Source of the DNA: Flavobacteriales bacterium
GTDB lineage: Bacteria; Bacteroidota; Bacteroidia; CAIKAF01
Assembly (NCBI GenBank): GCA_026418175.1
Contig: JAOABX010000002.1
Coordinates: 126,302 to 190,301, forward strand
DNA: 64,000 bases
Reading direction: 5' to 3'
Below the pieces are notes generated by a model. The model was not told the DNA's origin. It did not search any database and was given only the letters and a program-made list of their open reading frames with translations. The translations under genes were made by a program, and so were the position numbers. Each line of letters starts with the position of its first letter. Within the stretch, counting starts at the first letter, position 1. Below, piece after piece: positions 36,655-47,385 of this stretch.

Positions 36655-38868
36655 ATGAAGAAATATTATCTTTTTGTTATTCTTATTACACTTGTTTCAC
36701 GTCATTTGTATGCTCAAATAAATGACGGAAGTTTACCGTTGTCTTGGAATTTAAAATTAGCTAACAAATATAAAGAAGTACATTTACCACCGCCAAATAG
36801 GCAAGAATTATACAAACAAGATGAACAAGAACTTGGCGGCCCCTATCGATTTGGTATAGAACAGCCAGTAGAAATTACTCTTGAAGATTTTGAACAAAAG
36901 CAAATTGAAAAAGGCAAATTATATCAATTAGCTATTATTTCAAAGGGTTCAACATCATTGAATGTAAATTTCCAGCGTTTTGTCATTCAACCCGGCACTC
37001 AAATGTGGGTTTATGATCCCTCAAATTCATACAAACTGGGTGGTTTTACATGGAGAAATGTAAATAAACATCAAAATTTTGCCACTTTGCCACTTCCGGT
37101 AGATCATATAATTATAGAAGTATTTGAACCGTTAAATAATATTGGTAGTTCTGAAATCATCATTTCTGGAATTGTTACAGGATATCGGCCATTGCTAAGC
37201 GAAAAAGCTGGTTTTGGTCAATCTGGAGCATGTAATGTAAATATCAATTGTGAAATTGCAACCGGTTGGGAAAATGAGCGTCAGGCTGTTGTAATGCTTC
37301 TAACTGCCAATAATACCCGTAAATGTACGGGTACTCTTATAAATAATACAGCACAAGATGGTACCCCCTATATTTTAACAGCCAAGCATTGTAATACAGC
37401 TACTAATGCCATTTTCATGTTTAATTACCAAAGTCTTGATTGTAGCATTGTTGATGGGCCAACGAATCAGGTATTACAAGGATGTGAAATTATGTCAGAA
37501 AATGCTTTTTCTGATTTCACTTTATTAAAACTTGACCAAAACCCATTGCCTGATTTCAATCCTTTTTTTGCTGGGTGGAGTAGGAGCAACACTCCTAGTC
37601 CCATGTCTTACTGTATTCATCATCCCAGTGGAGATATAAAAAAGTTTTCTGTAGATAGTAATGCCGTTGTTTCTTCTGGATATGTCAATCAGCCAGATTC
37701 ACTGAACAATCATTGGAAAGTAATAGATTGGGATGTAGGGACTACTGAAGCTGGAAGTAGTGGATCGCCTCTATTTAATGCCCAACATCAAATTACTGGA
37801 CAACTACACGGAGGGTATGCTGCGTGTAATAATAATTTAAGCGATTATTATGGCCGTTTTGATGTTTCATGGCAATACGGCAATACACCCAATACCCGAC
37901 TGAAAGAATGGCTTGACCCAAATAATACAGATAGTATAAGCATGCCTGGCATGTATTTCTCAACACCATTTTATAACAGAGATATTAAAATCAATCAAAT
38001 TATTGAGCCGGATGCTGTCATTTGCGATTCCATATTATCACCTAGAATTTCAATAATATCCTGGGGAAGTGATACAGTATCCTCCATAACCATTCAATAT
38101 GGGCTTGGCCAAGAACTCAATGAATATACCTGGACAGGGAATTTGGTATTTTTACAACAAGCAATTATACAATTCCCTGCAATTCATGTACCTTCACCTA
38201 CCAATTATCTATTTACTGTAAATGTCGTTGCTGTTAATTCGATGCCTGATGAAAATCATGGTAACGATTCATTAAATAGAGCATTTGAACGAGTAGTAGG
38301 TAATCCATTCATTCTGCAATTTACTACCGATGCTTATCCTCAGGAAAACAGCATTTCAATTATTGACGAAAATGGTAATCAAACATTTAGTGCCATTAGT
38401 TTTCAACCCAACCAGATAAATGAATATAATCTTTGTTTCAGACCGGCTTGTTATAAGGTAACACTAACTGATAGTTTTGGGGATGGAATCTGTTGTCAAT
38501 ACGGACAAGGAATGTTTATACTTCGAGAAAAAAATGGTGATTATGTAGCAAAATTTCATTTGTTTACAGATACAATTACATTCAAATTCTGTACACCAAT
38601 ACAGTATTTTACCCAAGAGTTATTTAAGGTATATCCCAATCCTGCTGTTGAAACCAGTACAATTTTAATTAATCCGGATATACAAAATGATGTGTTGGAA
38701 TTCTCAGTATATGATTTAAATGGTAAATCAATTTATCAGGAAAATATCTCAGGAGCCTATTTTCGTACTTTAAATCTATTGGGTTTGCCGGGTGGAATTT
38801 ATATTCTAATGCTCCGAAATGAAACTACTGGAAAAATCTGGAAAGAAAAGCTTATTGTGCTGAATTAG
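36655..38868 (+). CDS. Secreted lysyl-endopeptidase-like serine protease with T9SS C-terminal domain
   Basis: 737 aa. Signal peptide MKKYYLFVILITLVSRHLYAQ. An N-terminal propeptide-like domain runs to about 190. The chymotrypsin-fold protease carries H245 (TAKHC), D287 (SDFTLLKL) and S369 (EAGSSGSPLF), with a Cys-rich pattern like Achromobacter protease I. Beta-sandwich modules follow at about 450-640. A type A T9SS sorting domain (VYPNPA...GIYIL...KLIV) closes the protein. It should be exported by the T9SS and attached to the surface or released. Overlaps the convergent tsaD 3' end by 17 bp. Confidence 0.88.
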   Translation: MKKYYLFVILITLVSRHLYAQINDGSLPLSWNLKLANKYKEVHLPPPNRQELYKQDEQELGGPYRFGIEQPVEITLEDFEQKQIEKGKLYQLAIISKGSTSLNVNFQRFVIQPGTQMWVYDPSNSYKLGGFTWRNVNKHQNFATLPLPVDHIIIEVFEPLNNIGSSEIIISGIVTGYRPLLSEKAGFGQSGACNVNINCEIATGWENERQAVVMLLTANNTRKCTGTLINNTAQDGTPYILTAKHCNTATNAIFMFNYQSLDCSIVDGPTNQVLQGCEIMSENAFSDFTLLKLDQNPLPDFNPFFAGWSRSNTPSPMSYCIHHPSGDIKKFSVDSNAVVSSGYVNQPDSLNNHWKVIDWDVGTTEAGSSGSPLFNAQHQITGQLHGGYAACNNNLSDYYGRFDVSWQYGNTPNTRLKEWLDPNNTDSISMPGMYFSTPFYNRDIKINQIIEPDAVICDSILSPRISIISWGSDTVSSITIQYGLGQELNEYTWTGNLVFLQQAIIQFPAIHVPSPTNYLFTVNVVAVNSMPDENHGNDSLNRAFERVVGNPFILQFTTDAYPQENSISIIDENGNQTFSAISFQPNQINEYNLCFRPACYKVTLTDSFGDGICCQYGQGMFILREKNGDYVAKFHLFTDTITFKFCTPIQYFTQELFKVYPNPAVETSTILINPDIQNDVLEFSVYDLNGKSIYQENISGAYFRTLNLLGLPGGIYILMLRNETTGKIWKEKLIVLN

Positions 38869-39910
38869 AAATATCCATATCTATTCTGGCACTTGCCGCA
38901 ACATCAAACGAAGCAAAATCTCTTTTTAAATATTTAAAATAACCAGCCATAGCAATCATGGCAGCATTGTCAGTACAATATTCAAGTTTAGGGATAAATA
39001 CATGCCACTGGTTTTTTTTTCCTGCAGAAACAACCGCTTGTCTTAATCCACTATTAGCAGATACCCCACCTGCCAAAGCAATATCACGAATTTTAGTAAG
39101 TTTTGATGCTTTTTCAAGCTTATCTATCAACACCCGAACTATAGTATACTGAATAGATGCACAAAGATCATGTAAGTTTTCCTTAACAAATGTTGGATTT
39201 TCTTTTTGGCGTTTTTGTAAAAAATATAAAATGGAAGTTTTTAACCCACTAAAACTAAAATCCAAGTTATGAATTTGAGGATGTGGAAACTCAAAGGCTG
39301 TTGGGTTACCCGCTTTGGCAAATTTATCTATCATAGGCCCTCCCGGATAAGGCAATCCCAACATCTTAGCTGCCTTGTCAAAGGCTTCACCGGCAGCATC
39401 ATCCAATGTTTCACCTAAAATTTCAAATGAATAAGGAGAATTCACTTTAACAAGCTGTGTATGCCCACCTGATACCGTGAGGCATATAAAGGGGAATGCC
39501 GGAGTAGAAGGCATATTGTTTAACTCATTGCTATTTTCTATAAAATGAGCTAGAATATGGGCTTGCATATGATGTACATCCAATAACGGAACTTGTAATG
39601 ATTCAGAAAGTCCTTTTGCAAACGATGTACCTACAAGCAATGAACCAAGCAATCCAGGTCCTCTGGTAAATGCAATGGCATTGAGCATTTTCTTTGTTAT
39701 CTTTGCCTTATTCAGCGCCTCGTGTATTACAGGAATAATGTTTGCCTGGTGAGAACGGGATGCAAGCTCGGGAACTACACCTCCAAACCGGCGATGAACT
39801 TCCTGGCTGGCAACTACATTGGCAAGTACTTTGTTATTACAAAGTACAGCTGCTGATGTATCATCACAGGAAGATTCAATTCCTAAAATATAAATAGGTT
39901 GCTGTTGCAT
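38852..39910 (-). CDS. tsaD: tRNA N6-adenosine threonylcarbamoyltransferase
   Basis: Catalytic subunit for t6A37 formation in ANN-decoding tRNAs. 352 aa from the ATG at 39910 (a longer frame to 39940 overlaps the divergent gene). ILGIESSCDDTSAAV opening, HMQAHIL metal-binding pair, VSGGHTQLV and GGVSANSGLR ATP-binding motifs of the ASKHA fold. Divergent from the TamB-like gene, an arrangement often seen in Bacteroidota. Confidence 0.97.
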   Translation of the reverse strand: MQQQPIYILGIESSCDDTSAAVLCNNKVLANVVASQEVHRRFGGVVPELASRSHQANIIPVIHEALNKAKITKKMLNAIAFTRGPGLLGSLLVGTSFAKGLSESLQVPLLDVHHMQAHILAHFIENSNELNNMPSTPAFPFICLTVSGGHTQLVKVNSPYSFEILGETLDDAAGEAFDKAAKMLGLPYPGGPMIDKFAKAGNPTAFEFPHPQIHNLDFSFSGLKTSILYFLQKRQKENPTFVKENLHDLCASIQYTIVRVLIDKLEKASKLTKIRDIALAGGVSANSGLRQAVVSAGKKNQWHVFIPKLEYCTDNAAMIAMAGYFKYLKRDFASFDVAASARIDMDISNSAQ

Positions 39911-39923
39911 AATTTCAGATACA

Positions 39924-42900
39924 TTGGACAAAGTTACCAATTCTCAGCACGTACCCGATAATGGGGGAGCATTGCCTGAAAAAAAAGGCAATAGGCAAAG
40001 AATTGGCAAGCTTATTTTTAGAACCCTAAAATATTTTTTTCTTGGTATTACTGGCCTCATACTTATCCTATTACTTGCATTACAATTTCCCTGGGTACAA
40101 ACACAACTAGCACGCTTTGCCATGAAATGGCTAAAAAACAACTATGACATAAATGCCCATATCGAACGAGTGGAAATTAACTTTTTAAGTCGTACCGTAC
40201 GATTAAAAAATATCATGGTAGAAGACCATATGCATGATACATTAATTGTTGCCCAAGCATTAAATGTAGATGTTGGTGAGTTAAATTTTAATAATAGTAA
40301 TATAGTACTTTCAACCGTAATGCTTGATAGAGGATTTATTCAAGTTTGTACCTATAAAAAAGAACGGAAGCCCAATATTACTTTTTTGATAGACAAATTC
40401 AAACCTAAAGAAACCGTTCCAAAAAAGAAACCGGTAAAAAATTTTATAATAACCATGCAAGACCTGTCTTTAAACGAATGCAGGGTTAGAGTAAAAAATA
40501 TGAATCAACAAGCAAGACCAGCTGCATTTTTGCCAAATGATATACAAATAGGGCGAGTGTCTGGAAATATCAGTCAATTTGATATTCGTGGCGATAGCCT
40601 GTTGTTTAAAGTAAAAAACCTAAGAGCCTGGGAACAAAGTGGCTTAGTAATGAGTGATTTTAAAGCTAATGTGCTGATATGTTCAACCGAAATGGCTTTT
40701 TCAGACTTTAAATTAAAAACGCCCCACAGTCAGGTTTCAGGGTATTATGCCATGCGATATAGAAACTGGAGTAGCTTGGGCAATTTTATTGACAGTGTAA
40801 CCCTGGTTACTGATTTAAATCTATCGAATATTGACCTTAAAGACATAGCATTTTTTACAGATGAATTAAAAGGAATTGACTTGAGTATACGTATTAAAGG
40901 CCATGTAAAAGGACCTATTTCAAATTTAAAAGGAAAAAATTTAAGTATTTATTTAGGAAGTGTAACACAGTTAGACGGGGATATAGCCTTGCAGGGATTA
41001 CCCGATTTTAAAAACACTATGATCAGTTTACATGTTAAAAAACTAGTTACTCAATATTATGACCTTCGGGAACTGCCCGTTCCACCGTTTTCAACCGGAA
41101 AAAAAATTCAGGTTCCTGCTGAAATTGTTCGCTTGGGTGTTATGAAGTTCTCAGGAAGGTTTGATGGATTTTACAACAATTTTACAGCGTATGGAATGCT
41201 TGAAACCCAGGCTGGAAGTGCAAAAACAGATATAACCATGGACGTTAAGGGGGAAGATGTAATGTACAAAGGCTCGATAAAACTCATGGATTTCAATGCT
41301 GGAAAAGTATTTAACATGCAAAAAACATTGGGCAATATCTCATTTAGCGGTACGGTAGAAGGAAAAAATTTTTCGCTGGATAAGTTAAGCACTTTGTTTG
41401 ATGGAACTATTCATCACCTTGATTTTAATGGCTATAGATATACAAATATAAATACATCTGCATACTTTAAAAATAAAATATTTAATGGTAAAGTGGGTAT
41501 TAAAGATCCTAATATAGCATTGGATTTTTCCGGAATAATTAACCTTCAAAACAATAAATTACCTGAATATGATTTCAACGCAGATGTTAAATATGCCAAC
41601 CTAAAAAATCTTCTTTTGGTTAAAACAGATTCACTTTCCATTGTTTCAGGTGAGATTTTGGCAAACTTTGCCGGAAGCAATATAGATGAATTAGTAGGTT
41701 CAATTCATGTGAATAAATTATTTTATAAAGCCTCTCCAAGCCGTTTTTTAAATGTTGATTCACTGACCCTCTTCGCTACGTTGAAAAACGATTCTATTCG
41801 AAGTATAATTTTTGATTCTCCGCTGATTCAGGCTAATGTTGATGGAACATTTCGTTTAATTCCTCTTTGGAACGATATTAAAATCAGAATCAATCAGATT
41901 TTCCCATCTTTTAATTTACCGGTTGACCATAAAATCAAATCGGTACCTCAACAATTTGTATATAATATTTCTTTCATTCACCCCAATTCCATATTCAAAG
42001 TTTTTTTCCCAGAACTGCAAATGAGTTCAGGAAATGAACTAACCGGTATTTTTCATTCACCTACCAATACGGTATCGTTAACTTCTAATACAATTGGCTG
42101 GCTTCGCTATAAAAATATCAAAATGCAAAACTGGAATATTTTGGTTAACAACAAAAACAAAAAACTTGAATTAACATCCAATGCTTCTGCATTGTATTTT
42201 GGAGATAGTATTAAAATTGATAACGTCATATTAAATGCAAATGCTAATAATGACACATTGAAATTTTGGACAGGGTTCTATAATAAAGGGAAAAAGCAAA
42301 ACTCAGCCAGCATTAATGCTGAGGCCTATATTGGAAAAGCTCCTCGATTCGAATTTAGAATATTTGATTCTTACTTTTATTTCAATGATTCATTATGGAC
42401 TATCTCTGATAGAAATAAAATTGTTTTGGATTCGGCCTATTTATATGTTGAGAATTTAGAGGTATTACCCAAAAACTCCAGATATCCAATGATTGTAGTG
42501 AATGGCGAAACCTCATCAAAATCTAATTTGCCGATACGAATTTCATTGAATGATTTTCCTATGGATTTTACTGATTTCTTTTTAACAAGACAAAATGTAG
42601 ATTTAGATGGTTGGGTAAACGGGAAACTCGAACTATACAGTATTTTTTCTAAAACCCCTTATTTTACCTCCGATCTTTCTGTTAGTGATTTGCAGCTAAA
42701 TAAAATTCCTTTAGGAGAATTATATCTGAACAGCATTTTTAAATCAGAAAACAAAGAAATTCTGCTTAATGCTAATTTAAAAAGGTTGGGAGTCAAAAAT
42801 TTATCAATTACCAATGGCAGATTCTATCCATTTAGAGAAAATGATCAATTGGATATTCATGTTGATATTGATGGATTAAACTTAAGTGTTTTTAAAAACA

Positions 42901-44549
42901 TGGTAGATCCTGTATTTAGTGATATTCAGGGATTGGCATTTGGAAATGTATCATTAAGTGGAACTACCAAATCTCCGATTATTGAATCAAATTTAAACTT
43001 ACAAAATGCTATGCTTCGGATAGGCTACACCAATGTGGCATATTACATTAGGCATACAAAAAACAGAGACATCTTAATCAATAACAAGAAAATCATTTTA
43101 AAAGACCTTGAAATAACAGATATGGGAGGAAATAAAGGCATGGTGAATGGTGTAATTTCACATAAATTATTTAATGATATAAACCTGAATTTGCAAATGA
43201 ACTTCGAAAATCTCAATGTGCTTGAAACATCCCCCCGTCAAAATGAACAATTTTATGGAACTGCTTTTGCAACTGGAAATGCAACGATGAATGGCCCGTT
43301 AACTGATTTAGTGTTAAGCGCTAATATTACCACTGAGAAATACACAATTTTAAATCTTCCCATTCGAAATACAGCCCAAATTGATGAAAAGAATTTTGTA
43401 ATGTTTATAAAATCAGACACTAGCCAGGTAGAAGATAATTTAAAGAAAAAGAAAACTATAAATACAAATTTCACCTTTAATTTGAATGCCAAGATTACAC
43501 CGGATGCTGAATGTAGAGTTATATTTGATGAAACTGTAGGAGATGTAATTAGTGCTTCCGGATTCTCCGATAATATCAGTTTAAGTATTGACTCTAAAGA
43601 AAAGTTTGATATTTATGGAGTTTTTGAAATTACTCGTGGCAACTATTTATTCACATTACAAAATCTAATTAATAAACAATTTGCAATAAAACCCGGAAGC
43701 ACCATTACATTTTCGGGCAACCCATACCAGGCCATCATTAATGCAACTGCAATATATACTGCCAACACCTCTTTGTATCCTATTGTTTCAGTATTTATGG
43801 ACCCCACACAGGCCGAATTATATCGAAGGGCTACACGAATTAGTTGTGAATTAATTCTAACCAATCGTTTGGTTAATCCCACCATCAGCTTTAATATGGA
43901 ATTACCTAATACAGATGAATCAACCAAAAATTTAATTAAATCTACCATGGCCAATGAAAATGAAATGAATCGTCAGGTTTTTGCGCTGCTTGTAATGAAC
44001 CAATTTTTACCCCCTGAATCTACCGGTGGATCAGCCGGCACAGGCAATTTATTGGCTGGAAGCTTAGGTAGTGGATTAGGTTCAAGTTCTTTGGAATTAC
44101 TTGCCGGGCAATTAAATAATTGGATATCGAAACTGACCCGTGATGTTAGTCTGAATTTAAAGTATAAAGCCGGTGATGCTCAAACAGCCGATCAGGTTAA
44201 TGTTGCGCTTTCAACACAATTTTTTAATCAACGATTAATTATTGATGGTGATATTGGAGTAGGAGGGCAGACACTGAATCAATCTGCCAGTCAAAATCAA
44301 AGCCAAATTGTTGGAAATGTAACGGTAGAATTTAAAGCCACCAACGATGGGAGATTGCGGCTCAAAGCATTTAACCGTTCCAACGAAAATAACTTAATGA
44401 AAAACTCAGCTGCATATACACAGGGGGTTGGTATCAGTTATCGTCGTGAATTTGAAAATTGGAAAGATCTATTTAAGTTTATAAAACGCAATAAAGCAAA
44501 ACAAGAAGGTAACCAAGAAGAAAATAATGATAGTTTAAAAACTAATTAA
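39924..44549 (+). CDS. tamB: TamB-like translocation and assembly module protein (AsmA/DUF490)
   Basis: Very long (1541 aa) envelope-spanning protein. One N-terminal membrane anchor (about residues 30-52: FFLGITGLILILLLALQFPW) is followed by a repetitive beta-rich rod and the C-terminal TamB domain (about 1180-1480). The start is a TTG at 39924; the first Met is beyond the anchor, so the TTG or another non-ATG start is required. By family knowledge it bridges inner and outer membranes in lipid or outer-membrane-protein transport. No TamA/BamA partner is adjacent. Confidence 0.88.
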   Translation: MDKVTNSQHVPDNGGALPEKKGNRQRIGKLIFRTLKYFFLGITGLILILLLALQFPWVQTQLARFAMKWLKNNYDINAHIERVEINFLSRTVRLKNIMVEDHMHDTLIVAQALNVDVGELNFNNSNIVLSTVMLDRGFIQVCTYKKERKPNITFLIDKFKPKETVPKKKPVKNFIITMQDLSLNECRVRVKNMNQQARPAAFLPNDIQIGRVSGNISQFDIRGDSLLFKVKNLRAWEQSGLVMSDFKANVLICSTEMAFSDFKLKTPHSQVSGYYAMRYRNWSSLGNFIDSVTLVTDLNLSNIDLKDIAFFTDELKGIDLSIRIKGHVKGPISNLKGKNLSIYLGSVTQLDGDIALQGLPDFKNTMISLHVKKLVTQYYDLRELPVPPFSTGKKIQVPAEIVRLGVMKFSGRFDGFYNNFTAYGMLETQAGSAKTDITMDVKGEDVMYKGSIKLMDFNAGKVFNMQKTLGNISFSGTVEGKNFSLDKLSTLFDGTIHHLDFNGYRYTNINTSAYFKNKIFNGKVGIKDPNIALDFSGIINLQNNKLPEYDFNADVKYANLKNLLLVKTDSLSIVSGEILANFAGSNIDELVGSIHVNKLFYKASPSRFLNVDSLTLFATLKNDSIRSIIFDSPLIQANVDGTFRLIPLWNDIKIRINQIFPSFNLPVDHKIKSVPQQFVYNISFIHPNSIFKVFFPELQMSSGNELTGIFHSPTNTVSLTSNTIGWLRYKNIKMQNWNILVNNKNKKLELTSNASALYFGDSIKIDNVILNANANNDTLKFWTGFYNKGKKQNSASINAEAYIGKAPRFEFRIFDSYFYFNDSLWTISDRNKIVLDSAYLYVENLEVLPKNSRYPMIVVNGETSSKSNLPIRISLNDFPMDFTDFFLTRQNVDLDGWVNGKLELYSIFSKTPYFTSDLSVSDLQLNKIPLGELYLNSIFKSENKEILLNANLKRLGVKNLSITNGRFYPFRENDQLDIHVDIDGLNLSVFKNMVDPVFSDIQGLAFGNVSLSGTTKSPIIESNLNLQNAMLRIGYTNVAYYIRHTKNRDILINNKKIILKDLEITDMGGNKGMVNGVISHKLFNDINLNLQMNFENLNVLETSPRQNEQFYGTAFATGNATMNGPLTDLVLSANITTEKYTILNLPIRNTAQIDEKNFVMFIKSDTSQVEDNLKKKKTINTNFTFNLNAKITPDAECRVIFDETVGDVISASGFSDNISLSIDSKEKFDIYGVFEITRGNYLFTLQNLINKQFAIKPGSTITFSGNPYQAIINATAIYTANTSLYPIVSVFMDPTQAELYRRATRISCELILTNRLVNPTISFNMELPNTDESTKNLIKSTMANENEMNRQVFALLVMNQFLPPESTGGSAGTGNLLAGSLGSGLGSSSLELLAGQLNNWISKLTRDVSLNLKYKAGDAQTADQVNVALSTQFFNQRLIIDGDIGVGGQTLNQSASQNQSQIVGNVTVEFKATNDGRLRLKAFNRSNENNLMKNSAAYTQGVGISYRREFENWKDLFKFIKRNKAKQEGNQEENNDSLKTN

Positions 44550-45453
44550 TTTTTTTTCTAAGTTCTTCATTTGCTTTTAATTTTATCCCTAAGTATTTCA
44601 AATCAGTGTTTAACTCTTCTAATTTCTTTTGAATTATTAGTAATTCTTCTTCAGGCGAAATTTTACCATCTTTCAAAAAACCTTCCCGTTGTTTTAGTTC
44701 CTCCTCTTCTTTCGCTTCTTCCATACCGTTCATTATTACACCAATAAATAGGTTTAATACAATCATAGCACCAGTAATTATAAATGATATAAAGTACAAG
44801 GCAGCTGCTATAGGTTGACTTTGTGGTGTGTTACAAGGAATTGGCGAATCAACATATCCGTATTGGTCACAACCATAAAAATTAATATACATTACATCCA
44901 CCCAGCCTTCAAGAGTAACCAAACCAAACAGCGTTAACATGGACGTTTGCAAGTCTCCAAAATGAGCTGGGTCATTGATCTGAAAAAGGAATGTTCCTAA
45001 AACTGCAAAAATATAGAAATGAAGTATGAGTAATATAAACACATAGATCATGGATGGTATACTTTTTATCAAAGCTCCAACCAATAATTGAAGTTTGGGA
45101 AGTGCTGAAACCAAACGCAAAACACGGAGAATTCTGGCTAATCGTAATACAGCAGAATAAGATGCATTTAATGGTAAAAAACAAATTACTACAATAGTAA
45201 AATCAAAAACATTCCATCCGTCACTAAAATACTTCCAGGGAGATTTCCCAAATGATAAAATTTTTATAAAAGCTTCGAATACAAACGTCCATAAAATAAT
45301 TTGGTCAAGTAAATGAAGTGTATCAGAATGGCTCTCTTGAATACTAGGATAGGTTTCAAGACCTACCACTACACCCGCCAGCAATATCATAAATAACACA
45401 AAGCCATTAAATAGCGAAGAATCTGCAATTCGTTTAAAAATAGTATCTTGCAT
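44542..45453 (-). CDS. Voltage-gated ion channel, bacterial Nav-like
   Basis: 303 aa, single six-helix subunit that should form a tetramer. S1-S4 at about 15-125. The S4 helix has four arginines at every third position (R104, R107, R110, R113). The pore helix is followed by the filter TLEGW at 180-184 (NaChBac has TLESW), then a long turret with C195 and C207, then S6. A charged coiled-coil tail lies at about 245-303. Probably sodium- or calcium-permeable. Overlaps the convergent TamB gene by 8 bp. Confidence 0.88.
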   Translation of the reverse strand: MQDTIFKRIADSSLFNGFVLFMILLAGVVVGLETYPSIQESHSDTLHLLDQIILWTFVFEAFIKILSFGKSPWKYFSDGWNVFDFTIVVICFLPLNASYSAVLRLARILRVLRLVSALPKLQLLVGALIKSIPSMIYVFILLILHFYIFAVLGTFLFQINDPAHFGDLQTSMLTLFGLVTLEGWVDVMYINFYGCDQYGYVDSPIPCNTPQSQPIAAALYFISFIITGAMIVLNLFIGVIMNGMEEAKEEEELKQREGFLKDGKISPEEELLIIQKKLEELNTDLKYLGIKLKANEELRKKIN

Positions 45454-45539
45454 AGATAAATTTTGGAAGTAAATATATGATATAATTATTTTAAAAACTG
45501 CCTGCTAAACAAAGCTTCTTATCACGTTGTTAAACTTAT

Positions 45540-46190
45540 ATGAAATTATTGATATTTATAATTCTGGTTTTTAGCTGTAATACCAAAAAAGATAAAAGCT
45601 TAATGAATAATCAATCTAAACCAATAAATTTTATAATTCATAAAGAAAGCAATGGGCTCGATACAGCTACATTCGGCGCCGGTTGTTTTTGGTGCGTTGA
45701 AGCAATTTTTCAAAGAGTAAATGGAGTTGTTTCGGTAGAATCCGGGTATATGGGTGGTTCAATAAAAAACCCATCATACCGCGAAGTATGCACTGGCAAA
45801 ACCGGTCATGCAGAAGTGTGCCAATTGACTTATGATCCAGCTGTAATTTCATATGATGAATTACTTGAAATTTTTTGGCAAACCCACGATCCAACAACGT
45901 TAAACAGGCAAGGAGCTGATGTAGGCACCCAATATCGATCTGTTATTTTTTATCATTCTGATTATCAAAAACAAAGAGCAGAATATTTTAAAGATAAACT
46001 TAATAAAGAAAAAATATTTAATTCACCCATCGTAACTGAAATTTCTCCGGCTGGTGTGTTTTATAAAGCCGAAAATTATCATCAGAATTATTACAATCTT
46101 AATCCTAATCAAGGATATTGTACCTATGTTATTGCTCCAAAACTTGAAAAATTTAAAAAAGCATTTAGTAATAAATTAAAAAATCCATAA
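45540..46190 (+). CDS. msrA: Peptide methionine sulfoxide reductase MsrA, probable lipoprotein
   Basis: Reduces methionine-S-sulfoxide. 216 aa. Catalytic GCFWCVEA motif with Cys49; the conserved SGYMGG and HAEVCQLTYDP follow. The N-terminus MKLLIFIILVFSC looks like a lipobox signal with C13 as the lipid site, so this MsrA is probably periplasmic. No MsrB is fused or adjacent. Confidence 0.93.
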   Translation: MKLLIFIILVFSCNTKKDKSLMNNQSKPINFIIHKESNGLDTATFGAGCFWCVEAIFQRVNGVVSVESGYMGGSIKNPSYREVCTGKTGHAEVCQLTYDPAVISYDELLEIFWQTHDPTTLNRQGADVGTQYRSVIFYHSDYQKQRAEYFKDKLNKEKIFNSPIVTEISPAGVFYKAENYHQNYYNLNPNQGYCTYVIAPKLEKFKKAFSNKLKNP

Positions 46191-46210
46191 CGAATTATCT
46201 GCTTGTATCT

Positions 46211-46218
46211 TATCTTTG
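46211..46218 (+). promoter_or_regulatory. -7 promoter element of the FAD oxidoreductase gene
   Basis: TATCTTTG matches TAnnTTTG. It overlaps the in-frame TTG at 46216 and so supports the ATG at 46237 as the start. Confidence 0.6.
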
Positions 46219-46236
46219 AAAATAAGATTCAAGACT

Positions 46237-47379
46237 ATGCAAGCTTCATATTTAAGCTTTTGGGAATATGAAACGTTTTTAAAAAATATTGATTTAACCA
46301 TTATTGGATCGGGTATTGTCGGTTTAACCTCAGCATATCTTTATAAACAAAAATTTCCTGAAAAAAGAGTGGTAGTTCTTGAGTCAGGTGTATTACCTCA
46401 CGGTGCTACCACACGTAATGCCGGATTTGCTTGTTTTGGTAGCATTAGCGAAATATTAGATGATCTCAAAGAAACGGACGAAGAATCTTGTTTCAAGCTG
46501 GTAAAAGAGCGGCATGATGGGCTTCTTGCGTTGCTTGATTTACATGGAAAATCTAGCATTGGTTATGTTCAAAGCGGTGGATTTGAGATTTTTTTTGATA
46601 ATGATGAAGCATTATTTGAAGAATGCTTTTCGAAAATGGATTATATAAATAAAGCATTAAAGAAATATGCAGGCTTTGATACCAATGTTTTTGAATGTAT
46701 TGATTTACCTAAGCACTGGAGAATTAAAGCATATCCTAAGATCTTTTTTAATCCCTTTGAAGGGCAAATACACTCGGGAATGCTAATGCAGCATTTGCTA
46801 AAACTTTGTAACAAGTCAGGAATACTGATTTTAAACGGTATTAAAGCAACAACCATTGAAGTAAATAATAACCATGTAACAATTGAAGCGAATCCTTTTG
46901 ATTTAAAAACGTCTTTTGTATTGGTATGTAATAATGGATTTGCTTCTGAATTATTGCCTGAATTGCAAGTTATTCCTGCCAGAGGGCAAGTACTTGTTAC
47001 TTCCCCCATTCGAGATCTTAATTGGGAAGGCACATTCCATCATTACAAGGGATATGACTATTTTAGAAATATAGGAGATAGAATTTTAATAGGTGGTGGG
47101 CGGCATATTGATTTAAAAAATGAATACACTTCTACTATGGAAATTACGCCAGTTATTACCGATTATTTAATCTCCGTTTTAAAAAATCATTTAATACCTG
47201 AAAAAGAATTTACGATAGAGTATTCATGGGCAGGTATCATGGGCAAAGGCCAAAGCAAACAACCCATCATAAAAAAAATCGACGATAGAGTAGGAGTAGC
47301 CGTTAGAATGGGAGGTATGGGGGTTGCCATTGGAACCAACGTGGCACGTCAAGCGGTTGAACTTTTTACTTCACAATAA
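46237..47379 (+). CDS. FAD-dependent oxidoreductase, DAO/glycine-oxidase-like
   Basis: 380 aa from the ATG at 46237. Rossmann FAD motif IIGSGIVGLTSAYL near residue 24, then VVVLESG and the TTRNAGFACFGS substrate-side loop typical of the DadA/ThiO group. C-terminal GGxG segment RMGGMGVAIGTNVARQAV binds the flavin. It probably oxidises an amine or amino acid. Substrate not assigned. Confidence 0.85.
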   Translation: MQASYLSFWEYETFLKNIDLTIIGSGIVGLTSAYLYKQKFPEKRVVVLESGVLPHGATTRNAGFACFGSISEILDDLKETDEESCFKLVKERHDGLLALLDLHGKSSIGYVQSGGFEIFFDNDEALFEECFSKMDYINKALKKYAGFDTNVFECIDLPKHWRIKAYPKIFFNPFEGQIHSGMLMQHLLKLCNKSGILILNGIKATTIEVNNNHVTIEANPFDLKTSFVLVCNNGFASELLPELQVIPARGQVLVTSPIRDLNWEGTFHHYKGYDYFRNIGDRILIGGGRHIDLKNEYTSTMEITPVITDYLISVLKNHLIPEKEFTIEYSWAGIMGKGQSKQPIIKKIDDRVGVAVRMGGMGVAIGTNVARQAVELFTSQ

Positions 47380-47385
47380 TTTTTA

